From Gallibacter pasteurianus_A (GTDB lineage: Bacteria > Bacillota > Clostridia > Peptostreptococcales > Anaerovoracaceae): a stretch of DNA of 64,000 bases. The stretch is from contig CAVBJF010000001.1 in the NCBI GenBank assembly GCA_963596005.1, forward strand, positions 124,001 to 188,000, read 5' to 3'. The notes beneath the pieces were generated by a model. It searched no databases and was not told where the DNA came from. It saw only the letters and a program-made list of their open reading frames with translations. Of this stretch, positions 1-7,174 are shown one piece after another. Each line of letters starts with the position of its first letter. Position 1 is the first letter of the stretch. The position numbers and the translations under genes were made by a program.

Positions 1-280
1 CTTCCTTACTTATAATCATATGTCTGATTACATTGTCAGAAATACGCAATCTTCTGTCAAGCTCCTTTGGTAGTTCTGTGCTTGCAGCGAATTCGATAAC
101 AACATAATATCCTTCATTTTTCTTTTGGATTGGATATGCAAGCTTTCTCAAGCCCCATACATCTACCTTTTCGACTTCGCCATCAGCACTGATAATACCC
201 TTTACGGCCTCTATTGTATCTTCCTTTACAGAATCTTCAAGAGTTGCATCAATGATGAACATTATTTCATACTTTTTCAT
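1..280 (-). CDS. rpsF: 30S ribosomal protein S6, partial (3' end outside window)
   Basis: Ribosomal protein S6 binds 16S rRNA with S18 in the small-subunit platform. The reverse strand reads from an ATG at 280 (MKKYEIMFIIDATLEDS) and stays open to the window edge, about 93 residues, so only the last few residues are missing. The phrases WGLRKLAYPIQKKNEGYY and RLRISDNVIRHM are typical of S6. A clear GGAGG (289-293) lies ahead of the ATG. In Firmicutes rpsF normally leads an rpsF-ssb-rpsR operon; those genes would lie beyond the left edge. Identification is firm. Confidence 0.95.
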   Translation of the reverse strand, partial: MKKYEIMFIIDATLEDSVKEDTIEAVKGIISADGEVEKVDVWGLRKLAYPIQKKNEGYYVVIEFAASTELPKELDRRLRISDNVIRHMIISKE

Positions 281-306
281 CTTTTCACCTCCCTGTGGAC
301 TAAATG

Positions 307-328
307 GCATCAGCCCTATTGCTGATGC
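307..328 (-). promoter_or_regulatory. Hairpin in the rpsF leader
   Basis: A perfect 8-bp inverted repeat (GCATCAGC / GCTGATGC) with a 6-nt loop sits in the rpsF 5' UTR, between the promoter and the ribosome binding site. S6:S18 leaders are known to autoregulate this operon, but I cannot match the conserved features of that motif, so the role is unproven. Confidence 0.5.
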
Positions 329-356
329 AGAGAAAGTATAAATTTCGTACTTTTCT

Positions 357-384
357 ATTATACACGAAAAATTTATAAAATCAA
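357..384 (-). promoter_or_regulatory. rpsF promoter
   Basis: On the reverse strand TTGATT (-35, 379-384) and a perfect TATAAT (-10, 357-362) are separated by 16 nt, giving a 5' UTR of about 70 nt before rpsF. Confidence 0.75.
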
Positions 385-484
385 CTGCTTTTCCTTTATG
401 GGGTTTTTATATATTGTGGCTTTGCAAAAATCGCAAACAAGCAAATAGAAATCCGTGACGGCATGTTTTTATAACATAACAGTG

Positions 485-1366
485 TTAGGAATTTTTCGCA
501 GTCTGTTCTTCATTAGAGTGCCCTTTAACAGTCGACAGGAGTAAGCCTGACAGTATTAATCCTGCTCCTATCATGCCGTTTATCCCAAGACTTTCTCCTA
601 AAAATACGCTTCCCAAAATTGCCGCAGAAAGTGGGTTTAATCCCGTGTAAAGACCTGCAGTTTCATTTGATATGTGGCGCTGTGCAACAGGCTGCAGTGT
701 GAACCCAAAGCCTGTACATATCACCGCAAGTGCAATCAAAGGTAACCATTCTGTCGGCTGCGTTGGTAGCTGTGGCGTTTCAAACACAAATGTGGCTATA
801 ATTGAAAAAACGCCCATAAATATAACCTGCCATATACCTATCAACAGCGTGTTGCCCTCTTTTGACAATCTACCTGTCACGATGATCGCTATGGCATACA
901 AAAATGCAGCTAAAATACACATCGCTTCGCCTTTGCCAATCGATACACTGCCTCCTTTAATCGTCAAAAATCCGACGCCAGCAAGAGTGATAAGACCGCA
1001 TCCGACATATATCTTCTTTGGTGCGCGTCTCAAAAGTATCGCCTCTATAAGAGGTACGAAAACTATCGCGGTATTTTCTAAGAATGAAACGGTTTGGGTG
1101 TCGGTGTATTTAATACCAAACATCTCCGCAGTCATAACAAGAAAAAATACAAAGCCTATTGTGGCTCCTTTTTTTATAACCTTTTTGTCGCTTTTGACTA
1201 TGCTCTTTCTAAATATAATCACTAAAAAAATAGTTGCGAGTATAAAACGCAAACTGAGCACATTAAACGGCTCCATGCCCGATATCATATGTTTTGACAT
1301 GATATATGATGTACTTCTTGCTATTATTACTCCTGCCATCAGCAGTTTTGCCTGATTTTTTGTCAT
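485..1366 (-). CDS. EamA/DMT-family transporter
   Basis: Predicted inner-membrane permease of the drug/metabolite transporter superfamily, 293 residues with about ten hydrophobic segments arranged as two EamA repeats (roughly 5-135 and 145-280). The substrate is unknown; the family carries amino acids, nucleotides or small drugs. The second repeat shows the usual ending with GLNPLSAAILGSVFLGE. AGAGGG precedes the ATG. It is divergent from a LysR regulator at 1528, the usual arrangement when the regulator controls the transporter. A second DMT gene lies at 59775, with little obvious identity beyond the family fold. Confidence 0.85.
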   Translation of the reverse strand: MTKNQAKLLMAGVIIARSTSYIMSKHMISGMEPFNVLSLRFILATIFLVIIFRKSIVKSDKKVIKKGATIGFVFFLVMTAEMFGIKYTDTQTVSFLENTAIVFVPLIEAILLRRAPKKIYVGCGLITLAGVGFLTIKGGSVSIGKGEAMCILAAFLYAIAIIVTGRLSKEGNTLLIGIWQVIFMGVFSIIATFVFETPQLPTQPTEWLPLIALAVICTGFGFTLQPVAQRHISNETAGLYTGLNPLSAAILGSVFLGESLGINGMIGAGLILSGLLLSTVKGHSNEEQTAKNS

Positions 1367-1386
1367 TTTTCTACCCTCTTGACAAA

Positions 1387-1415
1387 ATTATAATACGGGA
1401 GTATCTTTGAGTAAA
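1387..1415 (-). promoter_or_regulatory. Promoter of the DMT transporter
   Basis: Reverse-strand TTTACT (1410-1415), 17-nt spacer, perfect TATAAT (1387-1392). It lies in the 161-bp region shared with the divergent lysR gene, where a LysR protein would be expected to bind. Confidence 0.6.
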
Positions 1416-1527
1416 TTTACAATATTTCAATTCTTCTTTGATTTTTTATCAAAATTAATTTGCAATTTATCTTCTTTGTTTCCGCATAATCCTTTTGCAC
1501 ATTTACATATGAAAGGAATCCTCTTAT

Positions 1528-2430
1528 ATGAATACAGAAAAATTCGAAGTTTTACTTTCGGTAATAAAAACCAAAAATCTTTCAAAAACCGCACAGCTTC
1601 TCGGCTACACACCGTCTGGGGTGAGCAGGATTATCAAGACGTTAGAAAACGAGCTTGGCTTTCCTCTTTTTGTGCGTAGCAAAAAAAGTCTTACGCCGAC
1701 AAAAAGCTGTGAGGCCTTGCTACCGTTGGTCAAAAGCTTTTTACAAAGCGCTTCTGACATAGAAAGCTTTTCGGCTAGCGTATGTGGACTTCTTGCAGGC
1801 ACTCTCACGGTAGGAACCTCTGCAAGTATGTATTATGCCCCTCTCGTAAAAATTATCAAAGAATTTAATCTGCTATACCCTGATGTCAAATTTAATATTG
1901 TCGAAGATACGAGCTCCCACTTTGCGACAGCTCTTGAACAAGGTAAAGTGGATTTTTGTATTATGAGCCGCAGAAGTGGCGACTTTTTATGGGAACATCT
2001 CTGTTACGATGAGCTCATCATCTGGGCAAATAAAGAGCACCCTTTTGCAAAATCAAAAGGCATCTCAATTAGTCAATTGCGAAAAGAAAAATTTGTCGAT
2101 ATCTACCCTAACATTGATACCGACAAAAAGCGTTTCTTTGAAAAATTCGAAATTGAACCGGACATACAATATACCGCAAATGACCTTTTTGCATACTATG
2201 CGATGGTGGAAGCAGGTCTTGGCATTGCTGTTGCAAACAGGAATTATACAGGCAACTTTAAAGGCGATGTTGTGTCTGTCAGCATAGACCCTCCTTATTT
2301 TACAGAGCTTGGCATAGCCACTCCAAAGCTTTCGTCTCTTTCACCCGCGGCAAAATCGTTTTTGGATTTTGTAAAATCGCAAAAAAAGACAGAGCTCTTA
2401 AGCTCTATCTCATATAAGCATCTTTTTTAG
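1528..2430 (+). CDS. LysR-family transcriptional regulator
   Basis: DNA-binding regulator of 300 residues, the normal LysR length. Residues 1-65 form the winged helix-turn-helix (NLSKTAQLLGYTPSGVSRII, then LENELGFPLFVRS), and residues about 90-290 the periplasmic-binding-like effector domain. GAAAGGA stands ahead of the ATG. It is divergent from the DMT transporter at 485-1366 and likely controls it through the shared intergenic region. The 3' end contains the terminator of the convergent gene at 2436. The effector is unknown. Confidence 0.88.
   Translation: MNTEKFEVLLSVIKTKNLSKTAQLLGYTPSGVSRIIKTLENELGFPLFVRSKKSLTPTKSCEALLPLVKSFLQSASDIESFSASVCGLLAGTLTVGTSASMYYAPLVKIIKEFNLLYPDVKFNIVEDTSSHFATALEQGKVDFCIMSRRSGDFLWEHLCYDELIIWANKEHPFAKSKGISISQLRKEKFVDIYPNIDTDKKRFFEKFEIEPDIQYTANDLFAYYAMVEAGLGIAVANRNYTGNFKGDVVSVSIDPPYFTELGIATPKLSSLSPAAKSFLDFVKSQKKTELLSSISYKHLF
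2381..2409 (-). terminator. Terminator of the PAP2/nucleotidyltransferase unit
   Basis: Read on the reverse strand, a 9-bp stem (one G-U pair) with a TAAG loop (2388-2409) is followed by seven T residues. It lies inside the 3' end of the convergent lysR gene. Confidence 0.75.
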
Positions 2431-2435
2431 GTTAT

Positions 2436-3386
2436 CTACTTCCAAAGGACTTCCGGATAAAGGCCCTTATCTTTTAAAGATTGCAAGGCATTTTTTACAT
2501 TTCCCTTATCCTGCTTATACGTCACGCCGTGCCACTTGTCATGTGATTTTAACACCTTGCAGGTTGCCTTGTCCTCCTTGATCAACTCGTCGGTAACCTT
2601 TGGTATCAAGTACTCGGCACTCTTTGGATTTTCTCTTAAAGCCTCATCTAAGAACTTTGGAAATCTCGCCTCAAGCTCCTGCATCATCTCACTTGTATAG
2701 CCCCAAAAATTCATAGACACCTGCTTATTCTCATCGAGCGGAATCCATTCATTTTCATCCTCGGTATATGCGATATTATCTCCTCGCCTCATAATCTTCG
2801 TTCTTTCCACGATGTCGGCAAGAAAACCATTTTCATCAACCTCACATATGCCTCGTGCGACATGTCCGTTTTCTGTTATCGTGTTTTTGAGCATGTAGGA
2901 AACCATCGCGAAGCTTCCCTTTTTATTGCCCGTCCCCACGAGGAAATCATAAATTGTCTGAAATGCTCCTGGGCCGTAATAGTCGTCTGCGTTTATAACC
3001 GCAAATGGTCCTTTTACTATCTCTCGTGCCGTCATGATCGCATGCCCTGTACCCCATGGCTTTTCTCTTTCGACTGGCACCTTATATCCTGTTGGCAGGT
3101 CATCAAGTCTTTGGAAAGCATATTCTATCTCTATATACTTTCCCGCTCTGTCAGCCACGAGCTCATCAAAGGCCTCCCTCATTTCTTCCTTTATTATAAA
3201 TATAGCCTTTTTAAATCCTGCCATCATCGCATCATAAAGCGAAAAATCAAGGATTATCTCTCCGGCATCAGTTATTTTGTCTATCTGCTTGAGCCCGCCG
3301 TAGCGCGAGCCCATGCCTGCCGCCATGATAACCAAAACCGGTTCCTTGCTATATTTTTTTATTTTATTTATTGTCTTCTTCGTCAT
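2436..3386 (-). CDS. NTP-transferase family nucleotidyltransferase
   Basis: Probable sugar-1-phosphate or related nucleotidyltransferase with a Rossmann-like NTP_transferase fold. The N-terminus carries the nucleotide-binding signature VIMAAGMGSRYGG, followed by a KQ segment, and NADDYYG supplies the metal-binding Asp. KPWGTGHAI is also typical. I start at 3386 (MTKKTINK) because AGGAAAG stands in place, while the upstream ATG at 3401 has no usable ribosome binding site. It overlaps the PAP2 gene by 23 bp and is probably cotranscribed with it. The true sugar and nucleotide substrates cannot be told from sequence. Confidence 0.8.
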   Translation of the reverse strand: MTKKTINKIKKYSKEPVLVIMAAGMGSRYGGLKQIDKITDAGEIILDFSLYDAMMAGFKKAIFIIKEEMREAFDELVADRAGKYIEIEYAFQRLDDLPTGYKVPVEREKPWGTGHAIMTAREIVKGPFAVINADDYYGPGAFQTIYDFLVGTGNKKGSFAMVSYMLKNTITENGHVARGICEVDENGFLADIVERTKIMRRGDNIAYTEDENEWIPLDENKQVSMNFWGYTSEMMQELEARFPKFLDEALRENPKSAEYLIPKVTDELIKEDKATCKVLKSHDKWHGVTYKQDKGNVKNALQSLKDKGLYPEVLWK

Positions 3387-4113
3387 ATCTTTCCTGTACA
3401 TCCTTTAGCATATCGCTCTCTTCGACGATATCCGCTTCCACTGTATCTAGACGATCCTGCTTTGCCTTTTCCTTTGCACGCATTTTTTCTTTCCACTTTT
3501 CTTTTTCCTTTTTAGGCGGATAAAAATACAGTGCAACACCGGAAAGACAAGTCATACCTACAAATGCGCCGCCAAGTACATCGGATGCGTAGTGCACGCC
3601 AAGATAAATTCTGCTGAGGCTTATTGCAAACGCCAAAACCACTAAGAGTGTTGCGTAAATTATTGCTTTCTTTTTGCTGTCTGTGTTTTTGCAAATTATA
3701 TATGCAAGCAGTATAAATACCGCTATTGCTGTCGCCGTATGACCGCTTGGATACGAATATCCGCTTTCCTGTATAAGCATATCTGCCACATCGGGTCTAG
3801 GTCTTTGTATAATAAGCTTCGCTACCCTGTTTAGCACCGAAGAAATGATTGCTACAAGCGCAATCGGTATCCCGTAGGTTTTTCTCGTTTTTTCAAAGGC
3901 TAGAAGCAATATGCATATGATAATTATAGCCTGCCAATTTCCAAGATATGTAATGAGCTCAACAAGAGTAGTCAGCCAATCCGCTCTGATGCTTTGTATC
4001 GCTCCGCCGTAATAAGCATCAAAGTAATCAGCGTTTCCATTCATAACGATCGCCGTAACCGCTATAAACCCTATAATGCCACCTTCCAAGCACCACAATT
4101 TATAATTGAACAT
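3364..4113 (-). CDS. PAP2-family membrane phosphatase
   Basis: Integral membrane phosphatase of the PAP2 superfamily, which acts on phosphatidic acid, phosphatidylglycerol phosphate or undecaprenyl pyrophosphate. The three signature motifs are present in order: KLIIQRPRP, YPSGHTA and SRIYLGVHYASDV, between about five transmembrane segments. A Lys/Glu-rich cytoplasmic tail of about 55 residues follows, which is an addition to the core fold. Start chosen at 4113 (MFNYKLW) because GGAGG lies 6 nt upstream; an in-frame ATG at 4155 overlaps the promoter. Its 3' end overlaps the downstream nucleotidyltransferase. Confidence 0.85.
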   Translation of the reverse strand: MFNYKLWCLEGGIIGFIAVTAIVMNGNADYFDAYYGGAIQSIRADWLTTLVELITYLGNWQAIIIICILLLAFEKTRKTYGIPIALVAIISSVLNRVAKLIIQRPRPDVADMLIQESGYSYPSGHTATAIAVFILLAYIICKNTDSKKKAIIYATLLVVLAFAISLSRIYLGVHYASDVLGGAFVGMTCLSGVALYFYPPKKEKEKWKEKMRAKEKAKQDRLDTVEADIVEESDMLKDVQERYDEEDNK

Positions 4114-4153
4114 GTAGTTTCCTCCGTTGCTTTCTATGTTTCCAACTCTTGCC

Positions 4154-4182
4154 ATTATACACTTTTATATAGAAGTTCTCAA
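4154..4182 (-). promoter_or_regulatory. Promoter of the PAP2 gene
   Basis: Reverse-strand TTGAGA (4177-4182), 17-nt spacer, TATAAT (4154-4159). The position rules out the ATG at 4155 as the translation start. Confidence 0.75.
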
Positions 4183-4190
4183 TAATAATA

Positions 4191-4199
4191 TGATATAAT
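4191..4199 (+). promoter_or_regulatory. Extended -10 of the acyltransferase gene
   Basis: TGA followed by TATAAT forms an extended -10 element, 33 bp ahead of the GTG start at 4233. No good -35 is seen. Confidence 0.5.
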
Positions 4200-4232
4200 C
4201 GTAATGCAAAATGGATATTTGGAGGGATTAAA

Positions 4233-4979
4233 GTGAAAATTTTCGGAAATATACCGGGCGCGATCAAAGTCTATGGAAGCCTAAAATATCTCAATCAATA
4301 TAAAAGGGAAATCGACGATGCAAAAGCAAAGGGTGACCAAGAAAGAGAAATGAAAAACATCCTGCTTGCAAGTAGCACTTGGAGCAAGAAGCTTACAGAA
4401 GCTCTTGGCATCGATGTACAGGTTTATGGAAGGGAAAATCTACCGACACAAGGCCCTGTTGTTTTTATGTCTAATCACCAAGGATATGCTGACATACTCG
4501 CTTTATGTGCGGCCATAGATACTATTCAATTTGGTTTTGTCGCAAAAAAAGAACTTGGCAAAATCCCTTTGTACGGTAAATGGATGGAACGCATACGAAG
4601 CGTTATGATGGATAGAGATAATCCAAAAGAGTCTTTAAAAGCTATTATGCAAGGCATTACCCTCCTCAAGGAAGGATACTCACTTGTCATCTTCCCTGAA
4701 GGAACACGAAGCAAGGGCGGCGATATGATTGACTTCAAGCCCGGCTCTATGAAGCTTGCTACAAAACCGAAGGCTCCTATCATCCCTGTGAGCCTCGACG
4801 GCTCAGCTACCGTTTTTGAGGATACCGGCATCATCTCCTCAGGGGTTATAAAGGTATTGTTTCACCCTGCAGTCAAAACAGCTTCGATTGCAAAGGGCGA
4901 TGAAAAAAAACTAAATGATGAAGTACACGATATTATTAAAAAAGGTGTCGAAGAACTAAAAAACAAGAGGGCTTTTTAA
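4233..4979 (+). CDS. plsC: 1-acyl-sn-glycerol-3-phosphate acyltransferase (PlsC-type)
   Basis: Transfers an acyl chain to lysophosphatidic acid to make phosphatidic acid at the membrane. The 248-residue protein has the two PlsC signature blocks: SNHQGYAD (the catalytic HX4D) at about residues 80-87 and FPEGTRSKGG at about 154-163. It starts at GTG with GGAGGG 6 nt upstream. The gene is monocistronic, with its own extended -10 and a terminator that overlaps the stop codon. Its neighbour across the promoter region is a PAP2 phosphatase, also a lipid enzyme. Confidence 0.88.
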   Translation: MKIFGNIPGAIKVYGSLKYLNQYKREIDDAKAKGDQEREMKNILLASSTWSKKLTEALGIDVQVYGRENLPTQGPVVFMSNHQGYADILALCAAIDTIQFGFVAKKELGKIPLYGKWMERIRSVMMDRDNPKESLKAIMQGITLLKEGYSLVIFPEGTRSKGGDMIDFKPGSMKLATKPKAPIIPVSLDGSATVFEDTGIISSGVIKVLFHPAVKTASIAKGDEKKLNDEVHDIIKKGVEELKNKRAF

Positions 4980-4995
4980 ATCCTCTTGTTTTTTT
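4961..4995. terminator. Bidirectional terminator between plsC and trpS
   Basis: Inverted repeat AAACAAGAGG / CCTCTTGTTT (4961-4970 and 4982-4991) followed by T residues, with A residues on the left side, so it can end both the plus-strand acyltransferase and the minus-strand trpS transcript. Confidence 0.85.
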
Positions 4996-5028
4996 GAATC
5001 CATGGTTTATAAAGTTATAGGTGCAATC

Positions 5029-6009
5029 TTAAATACCTATTCCCATATTCTTTTTGGTTCGAGCAACAACCTCTCGCGCTATTTTATCTGCCCTGCTTGC
5101 ACCCTCTTTTAACACCTCTATAAGCTCATCCGAATACCTTATCTGTTCATATTTTTCTTTTATAGGAGCAAGCCCTTTTACTACAACTTCAACCAAATCC
5201 TTTTTGAAATCTCCATAGCCTTTGCCCTCATATTTTTTTTCGATATCTGCTATCGATAAATCTGAAAACGCAGTATAGATGTTCATTAAGTTGCTAATGC
5301 CGGGTTTGTTTTCTTGGTCAAATCTCACTACCCCATCTGAGTCTGTAGTTGCCTTCATAATAGCTTTTTTAATTTTTGCTTCATCGTCTAAAAGCGATAT
5401 TCTCGAAAGCTCATTTTCAGCGCTTTTGCTCATCTTTTTTGTAGGTTCATCGAGTGCCATAATTTTTGCACCCTCTTTTAAATATCTGCCCTCCGGCATT
5501 ACAAAAGTTTCCCCGTATTTGTTATTAATACGCGCGCAGAGATCTCTTGTAAGCTCTATATGCTGTTTTTGATCTATTCCAACCGGTACAATATTTGTAT
5601 CATATACGAGTATGTCAGCTGCCATAAGTACAGGGTACATAAAAAGCCCTGTTCCTACTGATTCTTTACCCTTGCCCTTGTCCTTAAATTGTGTCATCCT
5701 CGAAAGTTCTCCCGTATATGATGAGCAAGTTAATAGCCACGAGAGTTCTGCGTGAGCCGGTACTGTTGACTGTACAAACACAATACTCTTCTTTGGATCT
5801 ATACCGATCGCCAAATATAAAGCCGCCACATCTAAAATATGTTCTTGTAAAACTTCCGGTTTTTGTTCTACTGTTATCGCATGTAGATCTACTATACAAT
5901 ATATACAATCATGTTCATCTTGTAATTCTACGAATTGCTTTAATGCTCCAAGGTAATTGCCCAGATGAATATTACCTGTAGGTTGTACTCCCGAAAAAAC
6001 TCTGCCCAT
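5029..6009 (-). CDS. trpS: Tryptophanyl-tRNA synthetase
   Basis: Charges tRNA-Trp with tryptophan. The 326-residue length is standard for the bacterial enzyme. Class I signatures are present: QPTGNIHLGNYLGA (HIGH equivalent) near the N-terminus and KKMSKS near residue 195. AAAGGA precedes the ATG. It lies 33 bp downstream of the sigma factor gene on the same strand, with no terminator or T-box leader between them, so it is probably the last gene of the gyrB-gyrA-rsbW-sig-trpS unit. Confidence 0.97.
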   Translation of the reverse strand: MGRVFSGVQPTGNIHLGNYLGALKQFVELQDEHDCIYCIVDLHAITVEQKPEVLQEHILDVAALYLAIGIDPKKSIVFVQSTVPAHAELSWLLTCSSYTGELSRMTQFKDKGKGKESVGTGLFMYPVLMAADILVYDTNIVPVGIDQKQHIELTRDLCARINNKYGETFVMPEGRYLKEGAKIMALDEPTKKMSKSAENELSRISLLDDEAKIKKAIMKATTDSDGVVRFDQENKPGISNLMNIYTAFSDLSIADIEKKYEGKGYGDFKKDLVEVVVKGLAPIKEKYEQIRYSDELIEVLKEGASRADKIAREVVARTKKNMGIGI

Positions 6010-6042
6010 TTTTCTTTCCTTTCCGATCCCTTGATCTTTTTA

Positions 6043-6777
6043 TTATCCTTTTAACTCGTTTGCAAACTGTTCTAATATCTTTTTCTCTGCCCTTGAAATG
6101 GTCATTTGCGATACTCCAAGTTGCCTCGCAATCTCACTTTGAGAGATGCCTTCGACAAAACGCTTTTTAAAGATATATCTGTTTGTACCGCTAAGACTGT
6201 CGAGCACTTTTTGTATAATCTCATAATTTTCGACATCCTTATATCCTTTTTCATCCTTTGCAGTAAATTTTTCGAAGATTGAAGTGCCCCCTTCTTCACC
6301 GTTTTCATCAAAGGTTTGATTTAACGAAAGAGCACCATATGCTGCACTGCTTTCCATTGCTCGCAGGATAGTCTTTTCTTTTTCGCCCATCGCTTCTGCT
6401 ATCTCTGAGACTGTTGGCTTTCGCCCAAGCTTTGCCGTCAACTGTTCGCGCACTTTAACCATCGAAGAAGAAACTTCCTTCATATGGCGTGGTACTTTAA
6501 CACTCCAGCCTTTATCGCGAAAATGTTTTTTTATCTCGCCTAGTATTGTGGGAGTCGCAAAGCTTGTAAATTCAAAACCCTTCGTGGGATCAAATCTCTC
6601 AACCGCTGAAATAAGAGCTATAGCGCCAACCTGATATAAATCATCATAATCCATCCCTTTGCCGAGGTATTTTTTTATAAGAATATCGACAATGTAAAGA
6701 TATTTTTCTACTATTTCGTTTCTCAGCTCTATATCCCTATTTTCGTAATATTTAAGAAATAGTTCTTTATCGCGCAT
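6043..6777 (-). CDS. SigB/SigF-type RNA polymerase sigma factor
   Basis: Alternative sigma-70 factor of 244 residues with regions 2 (DDLYQVGAIALISAVERFDP, then FTSFATPTILGEIKKHFRD), 3 (KLGRKPTVSEIAEAMG) and 4 (GISQSEIARQLGVSQMTIS, the -35-binding helix-turn-helix). The RDKGWSVKVPR segment is closer to the stress factor SigB than to sporulation SigF. The start overlaps the end of the upstream anti-sigma gene by 11 bp, so the two are translationally coupled. GGTGA is the ribosome binding site. It is likely held inactive by the partner protein. Confidence 0.88.
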   Translation of the reverse strand: MRDKELFLKYYENRDIELRNEIVEKYLYIVDILIKKYLGKGMDYDDLYQVGAIALISAVERFDPTKGFEFTSFATPTILGEIKKHFRDKGWSVKVPRHMKEVSSSMVKVREQLTAKLGRKPTVSEIAEAMGEKEKTILRAMESSAAYGALSLNQTFDENGEEGGTSIFEKFTAKDEKGYKDVENYEIIQKVLDSLSGTNRYIFKKRFVEGISQSEIARQLGVSQMTISRAEKKILEQFANELKG

Positions 6778-7174
6778 ACTTTTTCACCAGGGTTATCTTT
6801 TTGCCACCGTCCTCTTTGTTTTCAACATTTATCCTGTCCATTATGGTTTTTATAACAAAAACGCCCAGATCGCCTTCGTTTGGACAATCTAAACATATCT
6901 CGCATTGTTTTTTGACATTATGAGCGCTTGAAGATGCAATTTCAATTTTGAATTCGTCGCTGCTTATGTCTATCTCAAGCTCATATTCATCACACCAAAA
7001 ATCATATCCGTGACAAACTACCGCCTTGCATGCCTCTACGGTTGCCATTCCTATATCTTCAGCAGTATTGGCATCAAACCCAGCGGCAACTGCTGAAGAC
7101 ATAACCGTATCCTGACATATTTTTATATATTCCGGCTTACCCGGAAGTCTTAATTTAATTCCATTAGTAGACAT
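6767..7174 (-). CDS. RsbW/SpoIIAB-like anti-sigma factor with altered N-box
   Basis: Predicted GHKL-ATPase anti-sigma factor (135 residues) that would bind the sigma factor encoded next to it. In RsbW-type kinases the N-box reads EACxNAVxHAY; here it is EACKAVVCHGY (residues 47-57). The Glu is kept but the Mg-ATP-binding Asn is Ala51. The glycine box (NEGDLGVFVIKTIMDRI) is only partly kept. The protein may therefore bind sigma without phosphorylating an anti-anti-sigma factor; no RsbV-like gene is in the window. Its ATG overlaps the gyrA stop by one base (TAATG), so translation is coupled to gyrA. Confidence 0.82.
   Translation of the reverse strand: MSTNGIKLRLPGKPEYIKICQDTVMSSAVAAGFDANTAEDIGMATVEACKAVVCHGYDFWCDEYELEIDISSDEFKIEIASSSAHNVKKQCEICLDCPNEGDLGVFVIKTIMDRINVENKEDGGKKITLVKKYAR

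Noticed and set aside
672..1355. Long plus-strand open frame opposite the first DMT gene
   Set aside because: It is the reverse of a clear ten-helix permease; no ribosome binding site, and the translation has no family character.
1379..1394. TTGACA and TATAAT on the plus strand ahead of lysR
   Set aside because: The two hexamers are only 4 bp apart, so they cannot form one promoter; the TATAAT on the other strand does have correct spacing.
6010..6042. T-box leader ahead of trpS
   Set aside because: Only 33 bp separate trpS from the sigma gene, too short for a T-box.
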